From RUG14223 sp051881075 (GTDB lineage: Bacteria; Bacillota; Clostridia; Oscillospirales; Acutalibacteraceae), in the NCBI GenBank assembly GCA_051881075.1, contig JBJEPE010000034.1:1-64000 (forward strand): a stretch of DNA of 64,000 bases, read 5' to 3'. Below the pieces are notes generated by a model. That model was not told the DNA's origin and ran no database searches. It saw nothing but the letters and a program-made list of their open reading frames with translations. Of this stretch, positions 34,304 to 44,100 are shown one piece after another (position 1 is the first letter of the stretch; every line of letters starts with the position of its first letter). The position numbers were made by a program, and so were the translations under genes.

Positions 34304-34696
34304 ATGGGTAAATTTATAATTAAAGAGGATGCACAGACTTATATACCGTACCTTAAGGCGGCTAACGGCGGAACAATAGCCACAGGCAAAAGATATATGT
34401 CGAAGTCAGCCTGTCTAAAGGGAATAAACAGTGTTATTCAGAATGCCGCCAATGCAGGTATCGCAGATTTCAGCGAACAAAATGCTATTAAAATGGTTAC
34501 TAATCCCAAGTTTGAAGTGCGTTTAAACGATGAAGAAAGGTATGTATTTATACTGAAAGCAAAAAACGGTGAAACGGTATTATACGGCGGAGAATACAAG
34601 TCGCACTTAGGGTGCTTAAAGGGTATAGAAAGCGTGCGGAAAAATTGTTCTTCACAACCCGAAGTAGTTTACGCACATTCTTCAGATGACGAATAG
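34304..34696 (+). CDS. Tandem DUF1508 (YegP-like) protein
   Basis: The 130-residue protein holds two copies of the YegP/DUF1508 fold of about 50-60 residues. The first has MGKFIIKEDAQ, YLKAANGGTIATGKRYMSK and ACLKGINSV; the second has ILKAKNGETVLYGGEYKSH and CLKGIESV. These small beta-rich domains occur widely as one or two copies; their molecular role is poorly known. It has no signal peptide. It lies 77 bases after the lipoprotein gene and may or may not share its transcript. Confidence 0.88.
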   Translation: MGKFIIKEDAQTYIPYLKAANGGTIATGKRYMSKSACLKGINSVIQNAANAGIADFSEQNAIKMVTNPKFEVRLNDEERYVFILKAKNGETVLYGGEYKSHLGCLKGIESVRKNCSSQPEVVYAHSSDDE

Positions 34697-34697
34697 G

Positions 34698-34724
34698 TTG
34701 CATAATAACTCATAAATTATGCAA
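34698..34724. other. Small perfect inverted repeat after the DUF1508 gene
   Basis: TTGCATAA (34698-34705) and TTATGCAA (34717-34724) form an 8-bp stem directly after the stop codon. It is AT-rich and followed by A rather than T on the plus strand, so it is at best a weak terminator. Confidence 0.4.
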
Positions 34725-34758
34725 AAGAGATACAAGGTCGTAGCGATGATGTTGCAGA

Positions 34759-34798
34759 CCCCGATTAATATATAGGCATAGATTAATCAGTGGGGGAG
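34759..34798 (+). promoter_or_regulatory. Hairpin that may hide the ribosome site of the C39-like peptidase gene
   Basis: CCCC (34759-34762) and GATTAAT (34763-34769) pair with ATTAATC (34782-34788) and GGGG (34792-34795), with a 3-base bulge. The GGGG is part of the GGGGGAG ribosome site 7 bases before ATG 34806. Folding would reduce translation. The pairing is seen; a control role is inferred. Confidence 0.4.
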
Positions 34799-34805
34799 TG
34801 TAGGT

Positions 34806-35549
34806 ATGAAAAAATCATCGTCTGCGGCCTTTTTTCTGCTTATAATAGCAGTAATCACAGTAATTTCAATATCATACATTAAATCAAATAAATCAGATAA
34901 TGATAGCGATAATGATGCCGAAAGATCAAAAATAACAAACAATAGCATTTATGAAAAGTTGATTGCGGTTCCCACATTATCGCAGTTTCCTAATTTGCCT
35001 ACAGGATGTGAGGCGACGAGTGCGGCTATGGTCATGCAGTATTACGGTAAGGATATTACGCCTGAGCAATTTGCTGACAGTTGGCTTGAGTGCAGTAATG
35101 ACTTTTATTATTATGAAGGAGAGTTGTTCGGTCCTGACCCGAATAGGGTATTTGCAGGAGATCCCTTTTCTGAAAATTCATACGGTTGTTATGCAGATGT
35201 TATAGTAAATGCCATAAACGTAAATTCGGACAGGCTGACCGCAGAAAAGATACCTGACAGCACGTTAGATTTATTGTGTGAAGAGTACATAGATAACAAT
35301 ATTCCTTTGCTTATTTGGGCTACAACAAGCATGAAGAAATCAAGGGACGGCACGGTCTGGAATCTGGAGGACGGCGAAACGGTCAGATGGATATCGGGAG
35401 AGCATTGCTTTGTTCTGGTGGGATACAGCAAGGATTATTATTTCTTTAATGACCCGCAGTCGGGCAGTATAGTTGCCTATCAAAAGTATGTTGCAGAGCA
35501 GCGGTTTATTGAGCTTGGGTCGCAGGCAGTCTGTATAAAAATTCGGTAA
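34806..35549 (+). CDS. Membrane-anchored C39-like cysteine peptidase
   Basis: The 247-residue protein has one N-terminal membrane helix (about residues 5-26) without a clear cleavage site, then an extracellular papain-fold domain of the Peptidase_C39_2 type. The probable catalytic residues are Cys68 in PTGCEATSAAM, His200 in SGEHCFVLVGY and Asp216 in NDPQSG, all with the usual neighbours. Unlike bacteriocin-exporter C39 domains it is not fused to an ABC transporter, and no leader-peptide gene is nearby, so the substrate is probably a surface or wall protein. A strong terminator follows. Confidence 0.85.
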   Translation: MKKSSSAAFFLLIIAVITVISISYIKSNKSDNDSDNDAERSKITNNSIYEKLIAVPTLSQFPNLPTGCEATSAAMVMQYYGKDITPEQFADSWLECSNDFYYYEGELFGPDPNRVFAGDPFSENSYGCYADVIVNAINVNSDRLTAEKIPDSTLDLLCEEYIDNNIPLLIWATTSMKKSRDGTVWNLEDGETVRWISGEHCFVLVGYSKDYYFFNDPQSGSIVAYQKYVAEQRFIELGSQAVCIKIR

Positions 35550-35563
35550 AGAATATGCAAAAG

Positions 35564-35590
35564 AAAGAGAGGTCAAGGCCTCTCTTTTTT
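35564..35590 (+). terminator. Terminator before the Tad locus
   Basis: A 9-bp stem (35564-35572 with 35579-35587) runs into a T-tract. It separates the starch/peptidase group from the pilus operon. Confidence 0.85.
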
Positions 35591-35919
35591 GTTACGTAAA
35601 TTTGTATAAAAAATTTTTTTGGATTATATTTGTTATATATAGATGCGAAGAAATTTTAGATTAATGAGATATATATATAACTATTGCACAAAACAGCGGT
35701 CAAAAAATTTACAATTTTTTAAAAATAGACTTTGTTGATATAAATTATATACAAAAAAGGGTATTTTTTTCTATATGTATGTAAAAAAATCGAAAAAGAT
35801 ATTGACTAATACATCCTTTATAGGGTATAATAGGATATAATTAAAAGGGATAAAGGGGAAACTATGATTTTACAGTATTTCCCATGAAATTTTGATTTTT
35901 AAGCGAGGAGTAATTTGAC
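35591..35919. other. Long AT-rich promoter region of the Tad locus
   Basis: It is very AT-rich and has no open frame with a ribosome site. It holds the promoter at 35802-35831. In the leader an inverted repeat (GGGAAA near 35857, TTTCCC near 35878) could form a hairpin before the ribosome site GAGGAG. It resembles no riboswitch that I know. Confidence 0.6.
35802..35831 (+). promoter_or_regulatory. Promoter of the Tad pilus operon
   Basis: TTGACT (35802-35807) and a perfect TATAAT (35826-35831) are spaced by 18 bases, giving a leader of about 80 bases before tadZ. Confidence 0.75.
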
Positions 35920-36984
35920 ATGATTCGTATAAAGCTTGCAATTTTGGAAAATGATACAAACTATCTTAACCGTATAGTTTCTGTATTTAACAGCAGATTT
36001 ACTGATAAGCTGGAGGTTTTCACTTTTACCGATAAGGAAGCGGCGCTAAGTTCACTTGCAGATAACAGAATCAACGTGTTTCTTTCAACTGAGCAAATCC
36101 AGATTAACGTAAAGGAAATTCCGGATAGATGTGCATTTGCTTATTTAAGCGAATCAAATTCAATAGACAGCATTTACGGCGAATTTGCACTCGGTAAATA
36201 TCAAAAGGCAGAGCTTATTTACAAGAGTATTCTGAACCTGTTCTCAGATAAATCGTCTGAGGTTATCGGTTACAAGGTAAATGATACCGATGCAGCCAAA
36301 ATAATAGCATTTGCGTCATGCAGCGGTGGCGTAGGCAGTTCAACCGTAGCTGCATCATGTGCATTAAACTTCGCAATGAAGGGTTATAAAACTCTGTACA
36401 TAAATCTTGAGCAATTAGGTAACGCAAGCGTATTTTTCCATGGAGAAGGACAAGCCGATTTTGGTGATGTTATCTACGCAATTAAGAGCAAAAAGTCAAA
36501 TTTAAGCCTCAAAATAGAAAGTACAATGAAGATGGACAACAGAGGAGTTTACTTCTTTGATTCATGTAAAATGGCACTTGATAACATGGAGATAAACAAG
36601 GATGATGTAGAGCGTCTTATGAGAGAACTCAGAACAAGCTCGTTTGAGTATGTTATAGTTGACTGTGACTTCTCGCTCAACGGTTTACCTAAGGATATAT
36701 TTGAGAGCGTTACATCGGTAATTCTTATTTCAGACGGTTCTAAGGTATCTAACGATAAGCTTCAGAGAAGTCTTGCATCAATGGAGGTACTTGATAAGCA
36801 AAAGGCAATTAAATACTTACCTAAGGTTGCTCTTATGTACAACCGCTTCAGCAACAGAACAAGTACTCAGATTGAAAACCTTAACTTCAATATGCTTGGT
36901 GGTATACAGCGGTTTGAGGGCGCACAGATCGATCAAATTATGCAGCAGATAAGTACTATGCCGATATTCGATAAGCTGCTTTGA
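35920..36984 (+). CDS. tadZ: TadZ/CpaE-like pilus-localising ATPase
   Basis: The 354-residue protein has a receiver-like N-terminal domain (about 1-115) lacking a convincing phospho-acceptor setting, and a MinD/ParA-type ATPase domain (about 125-354), the TadZ/CpaE plan. TadZ places the Tad machine at its site in the cell. The P-loop reads S135-G-G-V-G-S-S-T, so both lysines of the deviant Walker A (KGGxxK) are replaced by Ser. Nucleotide binding may be weak or purely structural. It is the first gene of the operon, 37 bases before tadA, right behind a strong promoter. Confidence 0.88.
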   Translation: MIRIKLAILENDTNYLNRIVSVFNSRFTDKLEVFTFTDKEAALSSLADNRINVFLSTEQIQINVKEIPDRCAFAYLSESNSIDSIYGEFALGKYQKAELIYKSILNLFSDKSSEVIGYKVNDTDAAKIIAFASCSGGVGSSTVAASCALNFAMKGYKTLYINLEQLGNASVFFHGEGQADFGDVIYAIKSKKSNLSLKIESTMKMDNRGVYFFDSCKMALDNMEINKDDVERLMRELRTSSFEYVIVDCDFSLNGLPKDIFESVTSVILISDGSKVSNDKLQRSLASMEVLDKQKAIKYLPKVALMYNRFSNRTSTQIENLNFNMLGGIQRFEGAQIDQIMQQISTMPIFDKLL

Positions 36985-37021
36985 TATATACTTATAAGGC
37001 TAACGGAAAGGGTGGATTTAA

Positions 37022-38263
37022 GTGCTTGATGATAACAGAGTGCAGGAATTTGTCGATGAATTAAGACAATATATTGTTGATAACTTGCCACTTAGTAAAT
37101 TAAGTGACGAAGAACTTGAAGACAAGATTGAAGAAATAGTTCTTGAAAGGCTTGCAGGTCAGTATATTCCTATAGAACAGAAGGTATCTATTGTACAGCA
37201 GGTTTACAGCTCAATCAGAGGCTTCGGCTTGCTTGATACCATTATGAACGATGAAAATATAACGGAAGTTATGATAAACGGAGCCAACAACGTATTCATT
37301 GAAAAGAAAGGTAAGGTCGTAAGACTTGATAAGGTATTTGAAAGCCAGAGAAGACTTGAAGATATCATTCAAAGAATCGTTGGTCAGGCCGGTAGAGAAG
37401 TAAACCAAGCTAACCCGATATGCGACACCCGTCTTCCTGACGGCTCCCGTGTAAACGTTGTTTTGCCGCCTATCGCACTTTGCGGACCTACCGTTACAAT
37501 CCGTAAATTCTCAAAGACACCAATGACTGTTGAACAGCTCATTAAGTATAAATCAATAAACGAGGAGATCGCCTCAAAGCTTCAACTTTTGGTTAAAGCT
37601 AAGTACAACATCTTTATAGCAGGCGGTACAGGTTCCGGTAAAACGACCTTCCTCAACGCACTTTCTAACTACATACCCCGTGATGAACGTGTTATAACAA
37701 TCGAAGACTCAGCTGAATTGCAGCTTGCTAATATAGATAACCTGGTAAGCCTGGAAACCAGAAACGCCAACGCATCAGGTACCGGTGAAATAACGATGAG
37801 AGATCTCATTAAATCTTCACTCCGTATGAGACCTGAACGTATAGTTGTCGGCGAGGTTCGTGGCGGTGAGGCACTGGATATGCTTCAGGCCATGAATACG
37901 GGCCATGACGGCTCACTTTCAACAGGCCACGCCAACTCCACAGCAGATATGCTCAGCCGTCTTGAAACAATGGTTCTTCAAGGCGCAGCAGCACTTCCGT
38001 TGGATGCTGTTAGACAGCAGATAGCATCAGCACTTGATATTATCATTCACCTTTCACGTTTACGTGACCACTCCAGAAAAACAATGGAAATCTCAGAGGT
38101 TGTAGGCTATAAAAACGGACAGATATTGATGAATCCTCTGTATCAGTTTGAAGAGGACGAAAACAGTACAATAGATAAGGTTTCAGGCTCACTTATAAGA
38201 ACCAAAAACCCAATGATCCATGACTTTAAGCTCAAGCTGTCAGGTATAAAGACAGTTATCTGA
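37022..38263 (+). CDS. tadA: TadA/CpaF secretion ATPase
   Basis: This 413-residue hexameric ATPase of the type II/IV secretion superfamily powers assembly of the Tad pilus from the cytoplasmic face. The N-terminal helical domain is followed by the ATPase domain: Walker A AGGTGSGKTT (Lys207), Asp box VITIEDSAELQL, Walker B RPERIVVGEVRGGE, and the His box TGHDGSLSTGHANS. All catalytic motifs are intact, in contrast to TadZ. The start is GTG at 37022, with a GGTGG-like site upstream. The tad genes follow in canonical order. Confidence 0.95.
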   Translation: MLDDNRVQEFVDELRQYIVDNLPLSKLSDEELEDKIEEIVLERLAGQYIPIEQKVSIVQQVYSSIRGFGLLDTIMNDENITEVMINGANNVFIEKKGKVVRLDKVFESQRRLEDIIQRIVGQAGREVNQANPICDTRLPDGSRVNVVLPPIALCGPTVTIRKFSKTPMTVEQLIKYKSINEEIASKLQLLVKAKYNIFIAGGTGSGKTTFLNALSNYIPRDERVITIEDSAELQLANIDNLVSLETRNANASGTGEITMRDLIKSSLRMRPERIVVGEVRGGEALDMLQAMNTGHDGSLSTGHANSTADMLSRLETMVLQGAAALPLDAVRQQIASALDIIIHLSRLRDHSRKTMEISEVVGYKNGQILMNPLYQFEEDENSTIDKVSGSLIRTKNPMIHDFKLKLSGIKTVI

Positions 38264-38304
38264 TATCCGTTAATAAAAAATTAATCCATATTGGAGGTTT
38301 TTAT

Positions 38305-39159
38305 ATGGCAAAAAAAGAAAAAAAGGTAAGAGAACCTGAATATTTTACATCGTACACTAACATACCAACCCTAAACTATGCTGTGTACTATATGAAGCCA
38401 TTGGAAAAAGCTTTATACGCAATACTAGCCTTTGTGGTAGGTGCATTTGTAGGTTATATCTTCTTCGGCGGCCTCGCTAAGGATGAATATGATAATCCGA
38501 CAACACTTACATATATATTAAATATATCTATATGCTGTTCAATCGGATTATTCGCCGCAATAATGTTCATACCAATGAGAACAAAATCAATTATTTCAGG
38601 CAGAAAAAGACAGTTAAAAGAGCAGTTCAGAGAATTACTTGATTCACTTTCAACATCTCTTGGTAGTGGTAAGAACGTAACAGACGCATTCCACGGTGCA
38701 TATCAGGATATGGCGGTACTTTTCTCTGAGGATTCATACATGGTAAAAGAGCTTGCGATTATTGAGTCAGGTATGGCAAATAACGTTGCTATAGAAGATA
38801 TGCTTATGGACTTAGGTAGAAGAAGCGATATTCCTGATATAGAGAGCTTTGCAAACGTATTTGAAACCTGTTACAGAAAAGGCGGTAACATCAAGGATGT
38901 TATTAAGAGTACACAAAACATACTTATAGATAAGATGGAAGTTGAGATGGAGATAGAGACTATCATTACAAGTTCAAAGAATGAACTTAACATAATGTGC
39001 TGTATGCCAATCGCACTTGTTGGTGTTATAAAACTTATGAGTCCTGACTTCGCTAAGAACTTTACATCTACAGCAGGTGTTATAGCAACGCTGGTCGGAT
39101 GCATACTGTTTGTTGCTGCTTACCTTATAGGTAGGGTTGTAATGGATATAAAGGTTTAA
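38305..39159 (+). CDS. tadB: TadB-like inner-membrane platform protein
   Basis: The 284-residue protein has four membrane helices, two N-terminal (about 32-52 and 70-92) and two C-terminal (about 230-250 and 258-280). They flank a cytoplasmic T2SSF-type helical bundle containing LKEQFRELLDSLSTSLGSGK and IESFANVFETCYRKGGN. TadB and TadC form the membrane platform on which TadA works. GGAGG lies 7-8 bases before the ATG. It is followed by tadC after 20 bases. Confidence 0.9.
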   Translation: MAKKEKKVREPEYFTSYTNIPTLNYAVYYMKPLEKALYAILAFVVGAFVGYIFFGGLAKDEYDNPTTLTYILNISICCSIGLFAAIMFIPMRTKSIISGRKRQLKEQFRELLDSLSTSLGSGKNVTDAFHGAYQDMAVLFSEDSYMVKELAIIESGMANNVAIEDMLMDLGRRSDIPDIESFANVFETCYRKGGNIKDVIKSTQNILIDKMEVEMEIETIITSSKNELNIMCCMPIALVGVIKLMSPDFAKNFTSTAGVIATLVGCILFVAAYLIGRVVMDIKV

Positions 39160-39179
39160 TATTAAGGAATGGTGAGATT

Positions 39180-40052
39180 ATGTTTTTATCAACAAGCTCT
39201 GTTATAATTATGTCAGTTGGTACGGTTGTTGCCATTATATACATTGTATTAATGATGGCTTCTAAGAAGTATGACTACTTGATTGAACCGCTTACCGGTA
39301 AAGAGTGGATGCTTAAAGAAGTATACGGACCGGGTTTTCTTATTTGTGATATGATAAAGTATGATTTTACATCTAAGAAAGAAAGAACCCGCAGACGTGA
39401 TCTAGGACTTTTATATGATGCCCGTTATACGGATTATTATTTAAGAGTCTGCGCAGCACAGAGAATATCACTTTCACTTTTGATTGTAGTATTGGGTTTT
39501 GCGATTTTTGGATTGGCAAATGACATACTCATTTTGTTTGTTTTACTTATATTCGGTATAGCAGCCTACTTCTATTTCTCAGGCTTGCAGACCGAGCAAA
39601 TTAAAAAGAGATCAGACATTTATCTTTCAGATTTTCCTGACATAGTTTCTAAGATAGCATTGCTTATCAACGCAGGTATGATCCTGAAAGAGGCTTGGAT
39701 GAAGGTTGCAACTACCGGTACAAGCCCTATATACCAAGAAATGCAAAAGACCGTTGACGATATGGAAAACGGTATGGCAGAGGTAGACGCTTACTATGCT
39801 TTCGGTACAAGATGTGTTATCCCTGAGATAAAGAAATTCTCATCTACACTTTCACAGGGTGTTGTAAAGGGTAACGCAGAACTTGTTACAATGGTTCAAG
39901 AGCAAAATGCAGAAATTTGGCTTGCCAGAAAACATAGGGCTAAACAGCAGGGCGAAAAAGCCGGAAGTAAGCTTATGATACCTATTATGATAATGTTTGT
40001 AGGTATCCTTGTAGTTATTATTGTGCCTATTTTTGCAAACCTTGGTGTTTAA
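39180..40052 (+). CDS. tadC: TadC-like inner-membrane platform protein
   Basis: The 290-residue T2SSF-family protein is the partner of TadB. There is one helix at the N-terminus (about 5-28), a hydrophobic pair (about 95-140), a cytoplasmic F domain (YLSDFPDIVSKIALLINAGM then LKEAW, FSSTLSQGV) and a C-terminal helix (about 263-287). The pattern and position after tadB support TadC. It is followed by the pilin gene after 46 bases, a gap containing a good AAAGGAGG ribosome site. Confidence 0.9.
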   Translation: MFLSTSSVIIMSVGTVVAIIYIVLMMASKKYDYLIEPLTGKEWMLKEVYGPGFLICDMIKYDFTSKKERTRRRDLGLLYDARYTDYYLRVCAAQRISLSLLIVVLGFAIFGLANDILILFVLLIFGIAAYFYFSGLQTEQIKKRSDIYLSDFPDIVSKIALLINAGMILKEAWMKVATTGTSPIYQEMQKTVDDMENGMAEVDAYYAFGTRCVIPEIKKFSSTLSQGVVKGNAELVTMVQEQNAEIWLARKHRAKQQGEKAGSKLMIPIMIMFVGILVVIIVPIFANLGV

Positions 40053-40098
40053 TACTAAGGTTTGCTGGGATAGAAAATTTTAAAGGAGGTACATACTC

Positions 40099-40317
40099 AT
40101 GTTAAAGAAAATGATGTTGACAAAGGCATGGTTAGGAAACAAGGTTTCTAACTTTATGTCTAACGAACGCGGTGACGTGAACGTTGTATCCATCGTTGTT
40201 TTGATCGGTATTGCTATCGTTCTTGCACTTTTATTTAAGAACGCCATTGGTGGTCTTCTTAATACCTTGCTTGGTACGATCAAAACAAAGGCAGGAAATG
40301 CTGTTGCTGGAACCTGA
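40099..40317 (+). CDS. Flp1-type pilin (major Tad pilin candidate)
   Basis: The 72-residue protein has a basic N-terminal leader (about 1-25), a Gly-Asp junction in NERGDVNVVS, one long hydrophobic helix (VVSIVVLIGIAIVLALLF) and a short hydrophilic tail. This is the plan of Flp-type pilins, and its place between tadC and tadE fits the Flp1-like family of Firmicutes. AAAGGAGG precedes the ATG, the best ribosome site in the operon, in keeping with high expression. Position +5 after the likely cleavage glycine is Val rather than the Glu usual for prepilin-peptidase substrates. A large hairpin follows directly. Confidence 0.85.
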   Translation: MLKKMMLTKAWLGNKVSNFMSNERGDVNVVSIVVLIGIAIVLALLFKNAIGGLLNTLLGTIKTKAGNAVAGT

Positions 40318-40327
40318 TCAACATGTA

Positions 40328-40373
40328 CACTGCTTGTCACTTGCGCCGGGTTTTCCCGGCGCAAGGGGCAGTG
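40328..40373 (+). promoter_or_regulatory. Very stable intercistronic hairpin after the pilin gene
   Basis: A perfect 11-bp GC-rich stem (40340-40350 with 40355-40365, T4 loop) is extended by an outer 6-bp stem (CACTGC 40328-40333 with GCAGTG 40368-40373). There is no U-tract, so it should not terminate fully. It is well placed to protect the 3' end of pilin mRNA and set a high pilin-to-assembly-protein ratio. Confidence 0.7.
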
Positions 40374-40428
40374 TTCCCTCTCAAACTAACATCGTACTTA
40401 AAATCGTTTAAGAAAGGATGCGGATAAT

Positions 40429-41091
40429 ATGGAAAATATAACAAAGGGCATAAAGCAAAAAATAAAAGAAGAACGGGGTGCATATACAATTATGGAAGCT
40501 GCCATAGTTTTTCCGGTTATGTTTTTTGTTTTGTTTTTTATTATATTTGTTGGAAATATGTATTATGAACAATCGAAAATGGATGATTGCGTAATGCGTT
40601 ATGCTATTAAGGGTGCTCAATGCTGTGCGGACCCATATCTTTACGACTTTGTGCAGACAGGTAGTGTACCGACAAGTCTGAAGTCTGTAGAAATAAAGCC
40701 TTACAGATATATCATAGGCGGCATGGATGACATTGAGAAAAAAATAAGGAAAGAAATGGAAGATGAAATTTCCAAGAAGAATCTTACATTTTTCTCAAAC
40801 ATGGTACCTGACGTAACAGCTGAATCTACCAAATATAATAACTATTTGGTATATTCTACATTCAGCTGTTCTTTGAAGTATTCGATAATAATGCCAATAA
40901 AGATATTTTGGGATGCAAATGATTTTGAAATCGTAAAATTCACTTCAAGAGCAGAAGTCAGTGTAAGCGATACACCGGAATTTATAAGAAATACAGATTT
41001 TGTTGTTGATCTTCTTACAGGAACTAAGGTTGGAACAACGATTAAGAGTGTATTTGATAAGATAAATTCATTCATAACAAAATTTAAGTAA
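40429..41091 (+). CDS. tadE: TadE-like pseudopilin
   Basis: The 220-residue protein has a short charged leader, KEERGAYTIMEAAIVFPVMF, with a Gly-Ala junction and a Glu six residues on. One hydrophobic helix (about 25-45) follows, then an extracellular domain with NMYYEQSKMDDCVMRYAIKG. TadE/TadF proteins are minor pilins or pseudopilins processed by the prepilin peptidase and needed for Tad pilus formation. It overlaps no neighbour; the next gene starts 17 bases on behind GGAGGTG. Confidence 0.85.
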   Translation: MENITKGIKQKIKEERGAYTIMEAAIVFPVMFFVLFFIIFVGNMYYEQSKMDDCVMRYAIKGAQCCADPYLYDFVQTGSVPTSLKSVEIKPYRYIIGGMDDIEKKIRKEMEDEISKKNLTFFSNMVPDVTAESTKYNNYLVYSTFSCSLKYSIIMPIKIFWDANDFEIVKFTSRAEVSVSDTPEFIRNTDFVVDLLTGTKVGTTIKSVFDKINSFITKFK

Positions 41092-41108
41092 TCGGAGGTG
41101 TTTAGGCA

Positions 41109-44100
41109 ATGATGAAATTTTTTAGTCGTACAAAAGGCGCCGTATCAATATTCTTAGTTATAATATTGGTACCAATGCTTGCTGTGGCTTCAGTTATGGT
41201 TGACTCAAGCCGTCTAAAGCTTGGTCAGGCTGCAGCCTCGGCCGCCGGAGATATTACATTAAATACTGCATTATCACAGTATAATAATATGCTCAAAGAT
41301 ATTTATGGTCTTTTTGCAACATCTCAAAACAATGAAAGTCTACTCGAAAGCTTGGGCACATATTACAAAGAGTGTATCGAGGTAAACGGTGTTAATGCAT
41401 CAGATGCAAACACTTATGTTGAAAAAATCATGAATACATTTGGTGCGGGCGGTTCAACTGCCTCAAGAGATTTACTCAATATAGCAGTAGATGATTTTAC
41501 GGTATCAGCACCTGAAGGCGCAAACCTTGCAAATCCACTTATGCTTAAAAAGCAGATAACCGAGTTTATGAAGTATAGAGCTCCTCTTAATCTGGGTCTC
41601 GAAATACTTGACGCTGTTAAGATTTTCAAAAATCTTAGTAAGCAAACAAAGGTTATTGAAAAACAACAAAAATATTACGAAGAGCAAAAGAAGATATTTT
41701 CTCTATGTGAAGATGCATGGTCACACTTCTATGACTACTCAATGGAGGATTATGTTCCTACTGAATACTATTACAACAAAATGGTATGGAATTTCAAAGG
41801 TAAAGATTATGCTTCAGGTAAATATACACTTGATGAAGATGATACTGATAATTTTGAAACATATTATGATAAGCTTGCACTTGTATCAGATCACATAGCC
41901 TTATATTTAAGTAATTATAAGTATTATACAAATCCAGCTATAAAAGGTAAAAGCGTGGATTCTACTAAAATTATGCAATATAAAAACAATAATTACGAGA
42001 CAGAACTTAATTTAAACTCCTCAATAAGCTATAAGAGCGGTAAAACTACTTATGATGACGTAAGAGATGCGATTGCCGCTGTTGAAAAAGCAATCGGTAA
42101 AGTAAAGAGGATGCAAAAAGATAATGAGCAGTATAAGAAATATGCGCTCGCCTTGAAAGGTACTCTTTCAGAGAGAGAACAGGTAGAGATTGTTGAGCAG
42201 TTTAACAGAGAGTATGATAAGGACAATAATCAGTGGATAAAGGCTATTCTTGAACTTAAAGCAGCGTATCAAAGCTTGCTAAATGCCAAGGAAAACATTC
42301 CGAATCCATTACCATCCAAACCTACTAAGCCAACAGAACCTGCAGTAGTTAATGCTCCGGGAGCAAAACCTTCTGACCCCGGTACAAAGCCTACTGACCC
42401 AGGTACAAGTGCTACATCTTCTCAAAAGGCTGCTTACTCATCTGCCCTTAGTCAATGGAATTCAGCCAGTAAAGCTGTAAGTGACTGGTATGCAGCCAGT
42501 TCGGCTTATTATACATATATACATGTTACTCTTCCGAACTACAATACAGCTGTAGCAGAGTGGAAAGAAGAAGTTAAAAAATGGGAAAGAAAATATTTAG
42601 ATGATAAAGGCTGTAAACTTAACCACGCCGGAGAGGAAACAGCAACGTGTGACTATGCTAATGGAGCAAATGGTGCAACTAAAAACTCAGTTCAAGCAAC
42701 AAATACTTTAAATAGTGCAAAGGAATATTTAAAGAATTTTTCAAAAATTACCTGTAAAATTAATGATTTTTATAATAATAAAAAAGACTATGTGACAAAG
42801 CTGATGATAAAAGACGCAAAAGTTATCATAGAAGTAAAAAAAGACAGCAAGGACTTATATTTCGATAATCTTACAACAAAGATTGCCGCTTTACAGGCTG
42901 CAAAATCAACACTTGGTCAAATTTATACTATATCTGTCTCCCTCGATGGAAAACTAGCTGATTGGGAACTCGCCGCAAATGACAGCGATCTGAATGATGA
43001 TGAAACAACTATTGCGCAGAGAGAAGAAATAGCAAATCTTAAGGGTATTATAAAATCTGATGAAATCAAAGCATTAGAGACCAGAGTTGGTAATGTAAAA
43101 GCTTCTCTTGAGAAGACTCTCGAAGAGCTTAAGGCTTTCAAGGTTGGCTCAAAGAATTTATGGGAGTTACCGGTATCAGAAGCGGATATGAATAAGACTA
43201 CAATAGATTTTGAAACGGCCAAGGATATAATTAAGGATTTCAAAGCCCTTTTAACGGTAAATCCTTATAACATTAACTACGCACCTATAATGAACTCCGA
43301 TAATACCGATTTCGACATGACACATAAGGATATATGGACAAGATCGTATAAATCAGGTGTCATAACAACATCTTGGGCTGATGATTCTAACCCAAATCCA
43401 AGCGTTAGCTTTGGTCAAACAAGATTCTATCAATATCTGTATGCTAACTTTGATACAGGTGAAAAGCCCAAAACTGGTAAAGTAGCAGAAGGCGAAGGAG
43501 AAGAAGAAAAGCAAACAGATAAGGCTGAAGAAAAGGCCGAGGAAAGCAAAACTGCGGTAGAAAACGATAATAAGAATAAATCAAAGAACGAGGTCACAAA
43601 TATGAGCAACAAACCGTCCTCCTCATGGGCAGCGGTTTGTGCAGCTATCGAAAGCAACTCTATGAACAGCATAAATACCAGTAATGAACAGGACCTTGGT
43701 AATGTTACAAACGGTATTGAAAAACTGTTCGAGGGATTGTTTGAGGCTATCTCAGGAGCACTTGTTAAGGTAAGAGATTGTCTATATCTTGACAGCTATA
43801 TTATGAATATGTTCTCATATGATACATTTGAGGCAGAAATAGTTTATAATATGCAGGTTGATAGCGGCGCTAGCGATCCTAAGGGCATGCCTATATCTGA
43901 TGACTTCTGGAATGGCAGCACAGCAAACTCAAAGTATTCAGCAGAAATAGAAAAAGCTAAGTCAATGACGCTTACACCTATCACACCGGATAACAACTTT
44001 GCATACGGTGCGGAGGTTGAGTATATACTCTATGGCGGAACAAATTCATCAAATATTACAAAAGCATATGCAACAATATTCGGTATAAGACTTGCTCTTA

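Noticed and set aside
35838..35919. Cyclic-di-GMP riboswitch in the leader of the Tad operon
   Set aside because: The leader is short and lacks the conserved GEMM-type core; only a simple hairpin is seen.
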